This document shows positions 6,458 through 13,853 of a stretch of DNA of 37,733 nt, in pieces (within the stretch, counting starts at the first letter, position 1; every line of letters begins with the position of its first letter). The stretch covers positions 1 to 37,733 of the forward strand of contig JAQUJY010000020.1 in the NCBI GenBank assembly GCA_028680705.1. Reading direction: 5' to 3'. Both the position numbers and the translations under genes were made by a program. The notes under the pieces were generated by a model. That model ran no database searches, was not told the origin of the DNA, and worked only from the letters and a program-made list of their open reading frames with translations. Source of the DNA: Bacteroidales bacterium (GTDB taxonomy: Bacteria > Bacteroidota > Bacteroidia > Bacteroidales > Tenuifilaceae).

Positions 6458-8068
6458 ATGAGTATGAATAAATTACTTTTATTAGGCGTCGAGGCCATTG
6501 CACAGGGTGCTATAGATGCTGGAATATCGGGCGCCTATGCATACCCAGGAACTCCTTCTACAGAGATTATGGAGTATGTTCAAGCTTCAAAACAGGCTAA
6601 AGAACTTGGGATACACCGTGAATGGTCTGCCAATGAGAAAACAGCAATGGAGTCTGCCCTAGGAATGTCATATGCAGGTAAACGCGCATTGGTGTCCTTT
6701 AAGCATGTTGGCTTAAACGTTGCTGCCGATGCCTTTATTAATGCAACAATTACCGGTGTTAATGGTGGTTTGGTTGTGCTTAGCGCCGATGACCCCTCAA
6801 TGCACTCTTCGCAAAATGAGCAGGACTCTAGGTTCTACGCAAAATTTGCAATGATTCCCGTTCTTGAGCCCTCAAATCAGCAGGAAGCATACGACATGAT
6901 CTATAATGCTTTTGAACTGTCAGAAAGGCTTAACGTGCCGGTAATGATAAGAATCACCACTCGTTTGGCGCACTCAAGAGCCGGTGTTGAAACAAAACCA
7001 ACCAAGACACAAAATCAGATGAAACTGCCGTCTAACCCACGTCAGTTTGTGCTTCTGCCTGGTATTGCTAGAGTTAATTATAAGAAATTGCTTAATATCC
7101 AGCCTCTAATGAATAGCATTGCCGAAGAGTCAGGTTACAATAAGCTGATTAAGGGCAAAAGCACAAAGTTGGGAATCATAGCATCGGGTATAGCATATAA
7201 CTACTTAATGGAAAACGTAAATAAGGATGACAATCCTTACCATATCCTTAAGTTATCTCATTATCCTCTTCCTCAAAAGCAAGTTAAAGAACTTTATGAT
7301 ACTTGCGACGAACTGCTAATTCTTGAAGATGGCTATCCAATTGTTGAGGAGATGGTTCGAGGTTTCCTTAATATGGGTAAACCCGTTCATGGTAGGCTTG
7401 ATGGTACTTTGCCTCGAGATGGAGAATTAAATCCAGCCATTGTAGCAAAGGCATTAGGTATGGAAACCTATGAGGGTACACCAATTCCAGAAGTGGTTCG
7501 TATGCGTCCACCTTCGCTTTGCCTAGGTTGTGGCCACCGTGATGTTTATGCTGATCTTAATGAGGCTATTAAAGAATATGGAACGGGCAGAGTATTTGCC
7601 GATATTGGATGCTATACCCTTGGCGCTCTTCCTCCGTTTAATGCTATTAACACTACTGTTGATATGGGTGCCTCAATTACTATGGCCATAGGTGCTGCTA
7701 ATGCAGGGTTAGTTCCTGCCGTTGCAGTTATTGGCGATTCAACTTTTACGCATAGTGGAATGACAGGCTTACTTGATGCTGTAAATCAGAATGCTCCCAT
7801 AACAGTTATCATATCCGATAATTCAACTGCTGGAATGACCGGAGGACAAACCTCATCCGCATTTGGACGAATAGTTGATATTTGCAAAGGCTTGGGTGTT
7901 GATCCAGAGCATATCCACGTTACAACTCCTCTGAAGAAGAATCACGAAGAAAACGTGGCGATTTTTAAAAAAGAACTTGCACACCAAGGTGTTTCCGTTG
8001 TTATTCCCCAGCGCGAGTGTATTCAAACTTTTGCCCGAAGGAAAAAGAACGAAAGAAAGGCTAAGTAA
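6458..8068 (+). CDS. iorA: Indolepyruvate ferredoxin oxidoreductase, alpha subunit, without ferredoxin domain
   Basis: 536 residues. It is the thiamine-diphosphate subunit that, with IorB, oxidatively decarboxylates aryl pyruvates to aryl-acetyl-CoA and reduces ferredoxin, or runs in reverse. The N-terminal pyrimidine-binding domain starts GAYAYPGTPSTEIMEY; the middle has CLGCGHRDVY; the C-terminal pyrophosphate-binding part shows AVIGDSTFTHSGMTGLLDA and SDNSTAGMTGGQ. Canonical IorA ends in a two-[4Fe-4S] ferredoxin domain with eight cysteines; this one stops after VVIPQRECIQTFARR, so it must pass electrons to a separate ferredoxin (inference). iorB follows after 126 bases. Confidence 0.92.
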   Translation: MSMNKLLLLGVEAIAQGAIDAGISGAYAYPGTPSTEIMEYVQASKQAKELGIHREWSANEKTAMESALGMSYAGKRALVSFKHVGLNVAADAFINATITGVNGGLVVLSADDPSMHSSQNEQDSRFYAKFAMIPVLEPSNQQEAYDMIYNAFELSERLNVPVMIRITTRLAHSRAGVETKPTKTQNQMKLPSNPRQFVLLPGIARVNYKKLLNIQPLMNSIAEESGYNKLIKGKSTKLGIIASGIAYNYLMENVNKDDNPYHILKLSHYPLPQKQVKELYDTCDELLILEDGYPIVEEMVRGFLNMGKPVHGRLDGTLPRDGELNPAIVAKALGMETYEGTPIPEVVRMRPPSLCLGCGHRDVYADLNEAIKEYGTGRVFADIGCYTLGALPPFNAINTTVDMGASITMAIGAANAGLVPAVAVIGDSTFTHSGMTGLLDAVNQNAPITVIISDNSTAGMTGGQTSSAFGRIVDICKGLGVDPEHIHVTTPLKKNHEENVAIFKKELAHQGVSVVIPQRECIQTFARRKKNERKAK

Positions 8069-8194
8069 AAGCAATTGATTCATAAACTGAAAATTTAATC
8101 TATATGAAACGAGCCATGAGAAATATTTCTCACAGAGGAAAGATGATTATTTTGGCGAGTTCCATGTGGCAATTAAAAAACAAATTATAAACAC

Positions 8195-8776
8195 ATGAAA
8201 ACAGATATAATACTTGCTGGTGTTGGGGGACAAGGGATACTAACAATTGCTGCAGGCATTGGACTTGCCGCCGTAAGTAGTAAACTTTACCTTAAACAAG
8301 CAGAGGTTCATGGAATGAGCCAAAGGGGTGGCGATGTGCAATCGCACCTAAGAATTTCCGATCAACCCATAGCATCCGACCTTATACCGCAGGGTAAAGC
8401 TCACCTTATTCTTTCGGTTGAGCCCATGGAATCGCTTAGGTATTTGCCATTTTTAAGCAAGGATGGATGGCTTGTAACCAATACTACTCCTTTTAATAAT
8501 ATCCCAGATTACCCTGAAACTGAGGATATAATGAAAGAGATAAAGAAGATTCCAAATCATATCGCTCTTGATGCAGATTCAATTGCCAAAGAAGCAGGTT
8601 CATCGCGGGCTTTGAATATTGTGATGCTAGGCGCAGCGTCTCCTTTTATCGATATCGAATTTAGTAAACTCGAGGATGGAGTTCGTCAACTCTTCGGAAG
8701 TAAGGGTGATGATATTGTTGAGGTTAATCTAAAAGCGCTAAGAGCCGGTAGAGAATTTACAGAAAAGAATAAATAA
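8195..8776 (+). CDS. iorB: Indolepyruvate ferredoxin oxidoreductase, beta subunit
   Basis: 193 residues, normal for IorB, the gamma-type domain of the 2-oxoacid:ferredoxin oxidoreductase superfamily. It opens with ILAGVGGQGILTIAAGI, the family nucleotide/CoA-side glycine motif, followed by EVHGMSQRGGDVQSHLR, a signature of the gamma domain. It forms the active heterodimer with IorA. It is on the same strand after a 126-base gap and ends 20 bases before a strong terminator, so iorA-iorB is a two-gene unit. Confidence 0.93.
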   Translation: MKTDIILAGVGGQGILTIAAGIGLAAVSSKLYLKQAEVHGMSQRGGDVQSHLRISDQPIASDLIPQGKAHLILSVEPMESLRYLPFLSKDGWLVTNTTPFNNIPDYPETEDIMKEIKKIPNHIALDADSIAKEAGSSRALNIVMLGAASPFIDIEFSKLEDGVRQLFGSKGDDIVEVNLKALRAGREFTEKNK

Positions 8777-8796
8777 TTTTACTCAGCATATTAATT

Positions 8797-8824
8797 AAGC
8801 GGAGGTTTCCCTCCGCTTTTTTTA
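8797..8824 (+). terminator. Rho-independent terminator of iorAB
   Basis: The stem GCGGAGG (8799-8805) and CCTCCGC (8810-8816) with loop TTTC, extended by A/T pairs, is followed by a run of seven T. It lies 20 bases after the iorB stop. Confidence 0.9.
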
Positions 8825-8864
8825 TATTAAAACAACTGCATAATCATAGTTGCTAGCATAGTCA

Positions 8865-10121
8865 ATGAATAGATTACTCGATATAAGATCATATTTTCAA
8901 AAGGTAGGTTTTGCCTTTAGAGCGCTCCAGAACAAAAATTTCAAGATTTTTTTTCTGGGACAACTCGTTTCGCTAATGGGTGTGTGGATTCAGAATATTG
9001 CGCTTGGATGGTTGGTTTATCGATTAACAGATTCGGCTGTTTGGTTGGGAGTTATCGGTTTTGCAGGACAGATTCCTGCACTTTTTCTAACCCCTTTTGC
9101 TGGAGTTTTTGCCGATAGGCTAAATAGGCGTAAAGTTCTTATTGTTACTCAGATTATTCCAATGGCCATGGCATTTACCATGGCTGCATTAATACTTACG
9201 AATTCTGTATTAGTATGGCACATTGCAGTAGTGGCTGTAATTAATGGAATTGTATTGGCTTTTGATAATCCATTTAGGCACTCATTCCTTTTGGAGATGA
9301 TAGGAGATAAAGAACTCCTGCAAAATGCCATTGCACTCAATTCAACACTTTTTAACTCTGCTCGTTTTATTGGCCCTATGATAGGTGGGTTTCTTATTGC
9401 ACTTGTTGGTGAAGGATACTGTTTTCTGGTTAATGGTGTAACCTCATCTGCAGTAGTTATTTCCTTGTTTTTAATAAATGTTAGCCCATCCATTAAAAAT
9501 ACCGAGCATAAATCGGTAATCTTTGATTTGATGGAGGGAGCAAAGTATGCCTTTTCGTTTAAACCCATTCGTTTCTTACTGATTTTAGTGTTAACCACAG
9601 GCTTTTTTGGTATGCCTTTTCAGGTGTTTTTACCTGTTTTTGCTAGAGATATTCTTGGTGGCGATTCGCAACTATTAGGGTTTTTAACCGGAGCATTGGG
9701 AGCAGGAGCACTTACCGGTGCAGTATACTTGGCATCACGAAAGGGTATGAAACAACTTCCTCGTATGATTTTCTTTGCCGCAATTCTCTTTGCAATTGGC
9801 TTAATGTCATTGTCACTTTCAACGAATATCATACTATCGCTTGTGCTGCTTTATTTTACAGGCTTTGGAATGATTGTACAGTTTGCATCAACAAACACCT
9901 TAATTCAATCCATTGTTGACGATTCTAAAAGGGGTAGGATAATGGCACTTTATGGTATGTCTTTCCTTGGGGTAACTCCCGTCGGTAGTCTACTGCTAGG
10001 TGCAATATCGGGAGCCATAGGGGTGCAGATTACTCTTTTTATTTCAAGCATTTTTTGCCTTGGGGCCGCTGCGCTATTTTCACGTCGAGTAAATATCGTT
10101 AAGGCTGCATTGGAATATTAG
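8865..10121 (+). CDS. MFS transporter of the EntS/MFS_3 type
   Basis: 418 residues with about twelve hydrophobic segments, the size of major facilitator exporters. The family loop between helices 2 and 3 is seen as GVFADRLNRRKVLIVTQ, and QNKNFKIFFLGQLVSLMGVWIQNIALGW is the typical first helix entry of MFS_3-like exporters (shown in part). Inner membrane, probably proton-driven efflux of a small molecule; substrate unknown. It is convergent with a MarR gene only 15 bases away. A MarR regulator next to an exporter often means substrate-induced control, but the convergent arrangement makes direct operon control less obvious. Confidence 0.88.
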   Translation: MNRLLDIRSYFQKVGFAFRALQNKNFKIFFLGQLVSLMGVWIQNIALGWLVYRLTDSAVWLGVIGFAGQIPALFLTPFAGVFADRLNRRKVLIVTQIIPMAMAFTMAALILTNSVLVWHIAVVAVINGIVLAFDNPFRHSFLLEMIGDKELLQNAIALNSTLFNSARFIGPMIGGFLIALVGEGYCFLVNGVTSSAVVISLFLINVSPSIKNTEHKSVIFDLMEGAKYAFSFKPIRFLLILVLTTGFFGMPFQVFLPVFARDILGGDSQLLGFLTGALGAGALTGAVYLASRKGMKQLPRMIFFAAILFAIGLMSLSLSTNIILSLVLLYFTGFGMIVQFASTNTLIQSIVDDSKRGRIMALYGMSFLGVTPVGSLLLGAISGAIGVQITLFISSIFCLGAAALFSRRVNIVKAALEY

Positions 10122-10136
10122 TATTAAAGGCAGGCA

Positions 10137-10568
10137 TTAGTCTAAATTAACAAATAAATGCTCCAGCATTCTAACCAACTCCTTAACCTCAATGGGATTT
10201 AATTTATTTGTGGCTCGTTTAAGGGTATCTCCTTCAATTTGTTTTAGGTTTTCGATGATGCTTTTGGCGTATTTCGACATCGATATCAGAAAGGAGCGCT
10301 TGTCCGAAGCGCTTGGAGTTCTAATCACTAGGTCGTTACGCTCCATACCACCAATTATTCGGGTTATCGATGCCTTATCTTTGCTAGTTCGTTCGGCAAG
10401 TTGGCCAAGTGTAATGTTTTCCTCTTCCCAAAGCCATTCTAGTATAATCCAGTAATCAGGGGTAACGTCAGAATATCCATTTGAAGCAAAATTCTGAGCC
10501 AATTCGGTTTTATAGCGCGAGGATATTCGGGTAAGGGTATATACAAACGATTTTGAAGGAGTATTCAT
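10137..10568 (-). CDS. MarR-family transcriptional regulator
   Basis: 143 residues. The winged helix-turn-helix is evident: ITLGQLAERTSKDKASITRI for the helix-turn-helix, then GGMERNDLVIRTPSASDKRS for the wing with the conserved Asp-Lys-Arg. Flanking helices for dimerisation are at both ends. It likely senses a small ligand and controls nearby genes, perhaps the convergent MFS exporter or itself. Possible -7 boxes on its strand are at 10585-10592 (TAAATTTG) and 10610-10617 (TATCTTTG). Confidence 0.92.
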   Translation of the reverse strand: MNTPSKSFVYTLTRISSRYKTELAQNFASNGYSDVTPDYWIILEWLWEEENITLGQLAERTSKDKASITRIIGGMERNDLVIRTPSASDKRSFLISMSKYAKSIIENLKQIEGDTLKRATNKLNPIEVKELVRMLEHLFVNLD

Positions 10569-10584
10569 TGCTATCTAGTTTATC

Positions 10585-10617
10585 CAAATTTAAGCATCTT
10601 AGCTCAGGGCAAAGATA
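10585..10617 (-). promoter_or_regulatory. Candidate -7 boxes upstream of the MarR gene
   Basis: On the minus strand TAAATTTG (10585-10592) and TATCTTTG (10610-10617) both fit TAnnTTTG and lie 16-49 bases upstream of the start codon. Which one is used cannot be told. An inverted repeat CATCCAT/ATGGATG (10626-10632 and 10659-10665) lies just upstream. Confidence 0.3.
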
Positions 10618-10750
10618 AGGTGAAACATCCATGTAATAAAACTCATGCGGCTAAGAATATGGATGGTTTAGGGTATTACAACAATCATATCTCACATCAT
10701 ATTTTTTTGCATCAATGAATTGGTATATAACAACTCTTTTAAATATTCTG

Positions 10751-10758
10751 TAACTTTG
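10751..10758 (+). promoter_or_regulatory. Candidate -7 box of tilS
   Basis: TAACTTTG, 82 bases upstream of the tilS start codon. The nearest TTG (10720-10722) is 28 bases away, too far for a normal -33 element, so only the -7 match supports the call. Confidence 0.3.
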
Positions 10759-10840
10759 GCCATGCCTAGTTTAATATCAGCCTTTAATTAAAACGAGCTA
10801 AAAATTGGGCTATGCTTTAGTTAATAATGATACATAAGCT

Positions 10841-12166
10841 ATGAATAAAGAATTTATAAGTTTTATCGAAAAAAATAAGTTGATTAAACCCAAGGATGAA
10901 ATATTGGTTGCTGTTAGCGGCGGTGTAGATTCTATGGTCATGCTAAACCTTTTCTCATCCTGTGGATATAAAGTTGCAGTGGCTCACTGCAACTTTAGCC
11001 TTAGGGGTGTCGACTCTAATACCGATGAACAGCTTGTAGTTGATGTTTGCAAAAGAATGGGAGTGAAGCTGTTTACTAAATTATTCCATACTGAGGTCTA
11101 TGCCCATGAGCATAACATATCCATTCAGGTTGCAGCACGTGAATTACGATATGGTTGGTTTAAGGAACTTCGCGATGAACACGGCTATGCATCGGTAGCC
11201 ATTGCCCATAATAAAAACGATGTTGCCGAAACAATGCTTATTAACCTAACCCGCGGTACAGGGTTAAAAGGACTAACAGGGATAAGGGCATTGGCAAAAG
11301 GTGTTATTCGGCCTCTACTATTTGCTTTTCGCAAGCAGATTGAGGCATATGCTTTTGATAATGGTGTGGAGTACAGAAACGACAAAACAAATGCAGAGGT
11401 TAAGTATGCCAGAAATAGGGTTAGGCATAACGTAATCACAGAATTGGAGAAGATAAACCCAGGGGTTGTTGATAATCTGTATGGTACATCGCTCTTTTTA
11501 AGCGAAACATGGAGGGCAATTGAAACAATGAATGCTGAGCATAGGGGGCAGATATGCTCAGAAAAGGGAAACGAAGTGTACTACTCAATTAAGGGATTGC
11601 TCGAATACCCATTTCACCAGCTATTTCTGCTTGAGGAACTAGTGGGGTATGGATTTTCGCCTTCGGATGTTCAGGATATTAAGGAGTCGTTGCTGGCGCA
11701 ATCGGGTAAAACTTTTTATGCTGATAGCTATCTGCTCATTCGGGATAGGGATTATCTCATCTTAGGTCCAAATATCCAAAAAAACTATAATGAGGTGTCT
11801 ATCGATAGCCCCAGTGATGTACCAGAATTGCCTATTCCGTTGGAGTTTGAAGTAATTGATGATATTGCCTCGTTCAAAATCCCAAAGGTGGCATCGGTAG
11901 GTGTTTTTGATGCAGATAAGGTACAGTTTCCCTTACTGTTGCGCCCTTGGCACAAAGGCGATTGGTTTGTCCCCTTTGGTATGGAAGGGCGCAAAAAGGT
12001 TAGCGATTTTTTAATTGACCAAAAGATTCCAATTCATCATAAAAATTCTATTTATGTTTTAGAGTCGGATGGTAATATAGTTTGGGTAGTGGGTCATAGG
12101 ATTGATAATAGGTATAGAGTAAACCCCGAAAGCACCAAGGCACTTTATGTGAAAATAGTAGGTTGA
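10841..12166 (+). CDS. tilS: tRNA(Ile)-lysidine synthetase
   Basis: 441 residues, the long form of TilS. It attaches lysine to C34 of the CAU-anticodon tRNA-Ile so that it reads AUA, using ATP. The PP-loop VAVSGGVDSMVML is near residues 23-35. The N-type ATPase domain continues with VAHCNFSLRG and AIAHNKNDVAETMLINLTRG, both typical. A C-terminal domain with LRPWHKGDWFVPFGMEGRKK and VSDFLIDQKIP matches the TilS C-terminal substrate-binding domain. Essential in nearly all bacteria. Convergent with the metallophosphoesterase, 14 bases apart. Confidence 0.96.
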   Translation: MNKEFISFIEKNKLIKPKDEILVAVSGGVDSMVMLNLFSSCGYKVAVAHCNFSLRGVDSNTDEQLVVDVCKRMGVKLFTKLFHTEVYAHEHNISIQVAARELRYGWFKELRDEHGYASVAIAHNKNDVAETMLINLTRGTGLKGLTGIRALAKGVIRPLLFAFRKQIEAYAFDNGVEYRNDKTNAEVKYARNRVRHNVITELEKINPGVVDNLYGTSLFLSETWRAIETMNAEHRGQICSEKGNEVYYSIKGLLEYPFHQLFLLEELVGYGFSPSDVQDIKESLLAQSGKTFYADSYLLIRDRDYLILGPNIQKNYNEVSIDSPSDVPELPIPLEFEVIDDIASFKIPKVASVGVFDADKVQFPLLLRPWHKGDWFVPFGMEGRKKVSDFLIDQKIPIHHKNSIYVLESDGNIVWVVGHRIDNRYRVNPESTKALYVKIVG

Positions 12167-12180
12167 TATTTTAGCTAATC

Positions 12181-13344
12181 CTATTTTTTAGCTGATAGGA
12201 TATCAAAAACCACAATTTCAGGCCTGTTTCCAACCCTAATGGGTGGTCCCCAGGTACCAAATCCAGTGGATACATAAAAGTGTGTATTCTTTATTTGTTT
12301 ATGGCCACGGCTTATCTCAAATATGGCTTTAGTGATAAAATTTAGGGGGAACATCTGCCCGTGGTGCGTATGACCAGATATTTGCAGGTCAATCCCATTT
12401 TCAACAGCCTCATTTAGGTTATAGGGTTGATGGTCGAGCAGGATTGTAAAGCGCGATTTATCTATTTCAGAGACTAAAGTGTCTAAGGATTTTCTGGTCA
12501 CCCCGCCCATTATTTTCGATTGCCTATCATCGCGCCCAATTACGTTTATATCCTCACACAACATTGCGCTATCGCGCAAAACTTTAACGCTGTGTTCCTC
12601 TAAATACTTTATGGCAGGCTCAACTCCGCCAATGTACTCGTGGTTACCAGTAACTGCATATATGCCCAAGGGAGCACTAAGTTTGCTAAGCAGTTTGCCC
12701 ATATCGTTCTGAATAACAGGCCCCAAATCCTCATCAAAAATATCACCCGCAAGCAGAATTATATCAGGGTTTTGCTCATTCATCATCCTCACAAATCGTT
12801 CCAACCTTCCATTGCTAATTACTGTGCCCAGATGGATATCGGAAGCAGCAGCAATTTTTAGCGATGCATTTTGGCCTAAAGGTTTTGGAGTGTTAATGGT
12901 TATCTTGCTAACCCTTGGGTATAGCGCATTTAGGTATCCGCCCAGTAGTATAAGAGCCGTTACCGAGTAGATAGAAATAGTTATTCTTTTTATAAGTTCA
13001 GGATTTGATTTTGCGGAAATTACAGAAGCATGGCCAAAAATGCTAAATCCCAATTGAATTATATTTAGCAGAATAAAGAATAGGGTGAGGTAAAGCATTG
13101 CGCCCAACCAAAACGACCCAATCTTTATGAGCACATCGGGTAGTAACGAGGGGTAAACCCTTTCGAATATCCGCCCAAGGGGATAGGAAAGGGCAGCAAC
13201 AAAAAAGAGTACCTTAAGGATAATTCCCGCCGATGTATCGGTATTAAAAACAATGCTTGTATGCTTAAAAATGTAGAAGTTAACGCCAAGGTAAACAATG
13301 AGAACAATGGAGAAGAAGTATATCATAGCAGTTGTATTTTTCAT
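12181..13344 (-). CDS. Membrane-anchored metallophosphoesterase (YkuE/YaeI-like)
   Basis: 387 residues. The first about 140 residues hold four hydrophobic segments (around 7-26, 40-58, 76-103 and 120-141). A calcineurin-like domain follows with all metal-binding motifs: AASDIHLGT, LLAGDIFDED, VTGNHEYIGG and SGHTHHGQMFP. In related proteins this type acts on lipid-linked phosphates such as UDP-diacylglucosamine or phospholipid headgroups; here the substrate is unknown. The domain would face either the cytoplasm or the periplasm depending on an even helix count. No obvious partner next to it. Confidence 0.9.
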   Translation of the reverse strand: MKNTTAMIYFFSIVLIVYLGVNFYIFKHTSIVFNTDTSAGIILKVLFFVAALSYPLGRIFERVYPSLLPDVLIKIGSFWLGAMLYLTLFFILLNIIQLGFSIFGHASVISAKSNPELIKRITISIYSVTALILLGGYLNALYPRVSKITINTPKPLGQNASLKIAAASDIHLGTVISNGRLERFVRMMNEQNPDIILLAGDIFDEDLGPVIQNDMGKLLSKLSAPLGIYAVTGNHEYIGGVEPAIKYLEEHSVKVLRDSAMLCEDINVIGRDDRQSKIMGGVTRKSLDTLVSEIDKSRFTILLDHQPYNLNEAVENGIDLQISGHTHHGQMFPLNFITKAIFEISRGHKQIKNTHFYVSTGFGTWGPPIRVGNRPEIVVFDILSAKK

Positions 13345-13495
13345 TCTATTTCTATCCAGTAAAATTCGAGTATCGATTTTTGAAATTTAGTAGCTCCTAA
13401 CTAACACTTTGTTGCACCTTTTGTTCTTTTAAGAAAACAGAAACAGGTAGTGGCAAAAATACACCTTTCCGTTCAGTTTTATCCAGTTTTCTTTC

Positions 13496-13576
13496 CGTCA
13501 TTGCGATAATAAAAACCGCGTCATTTCGAGCCTGCCTGTGGGCAGACAGGGAGCGTATTTTGCGACAAAGCAATCT
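13496..13576 (+). repeat. Dispersed intergenic repeat, copy 1
   Basis: It contains CGTCATTGCGA (13496-13506), CGTCATTTCGAG (13519-13530), a small hairpin CCTGCCTG/CAGACAGG (13531-13550) and AGCAATCT (13569-13576). The blocks CGTCATTTCGAG and AGCAATCT recur in opposite orientation at 16591-16620. Such 'GTCATT..CGA / AAGCAATCT' blocks are frequent intergenic repeats in Bacteroidota genomes (general knowledge, not checked here). Confidence 0.6.
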
Positions 13577-13781
13577 TCTATTACAAATCAAATCTGTTTA
13601 ACGGGCGAAAATTATTGGGATGGGGAAAGGGCGTATTAATAGATTGCTTTATTATTTGCTACGTTCATAAAATCGCTTATCTGTCTTCAAATCACCAACA
13701 CTCAATTGTAGATTCGCATAGGCTTATTATGTAAATATGTATAACTACTTGATTTTCTCACTGCTTTTAAAATGAATTTTA

Positions 13782-13814
13782 ATAAAAAAACTGGCGCAGA
13801 AATTTCTGCGCCAG
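13782..13814 (-). terminator. Rho-independent terminator of the TonB-dependent receptor
   Basis: Perfect 12-base arms CTGGCGCAGAAA (13791-13802) and TTTCTGCGCCAG (13803-13814). On the minus strand the hairpin is followed by a run of T (complement of 13784-13790). It lies 40 bases after the receptor's stop codon. Confidence 0.92.
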
Positions 13815-13853
13815 CCAAAAGTAAGACTAAACTATAAAATCCATAGGTTTAAA

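Larger units (their letters stand above)
13345..13853. other. Intergenic region with dispersed repeat and terminator
   Basis: About 509 bases without a supported gene between two minus-strand genes. It holds a dispersed repeat at 13496-13576 and, near its right end, the terminator of the TonB-dependent receptor. The open frame at 13397-13591 is produced by the repeat and is not called. I see nothing recognisable in 13577-13780. Confidence 0.5.

Noticed and set aside
8104..8190. A 28-codon open frame between iorA and iorB
   Set aside because: It has an ATG and a stop but no recognisable motif or ribosome-binding signal. A short chance frame in a 126-base gap is more likely than a gene.
10626..10665. 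Inverted repeat CATCCAT/ATGGATG between the MarR gene and tilS
   Set aside because: The arms are 7 bases with a 26-base spacer, which is common by chance in this composition; not called as a separate operator.
13397..13591. 64-codon open frame on the minus strand
   Set aside because: It is translated from the dispersed repeat at 13496-13576 and is low in family-like features.
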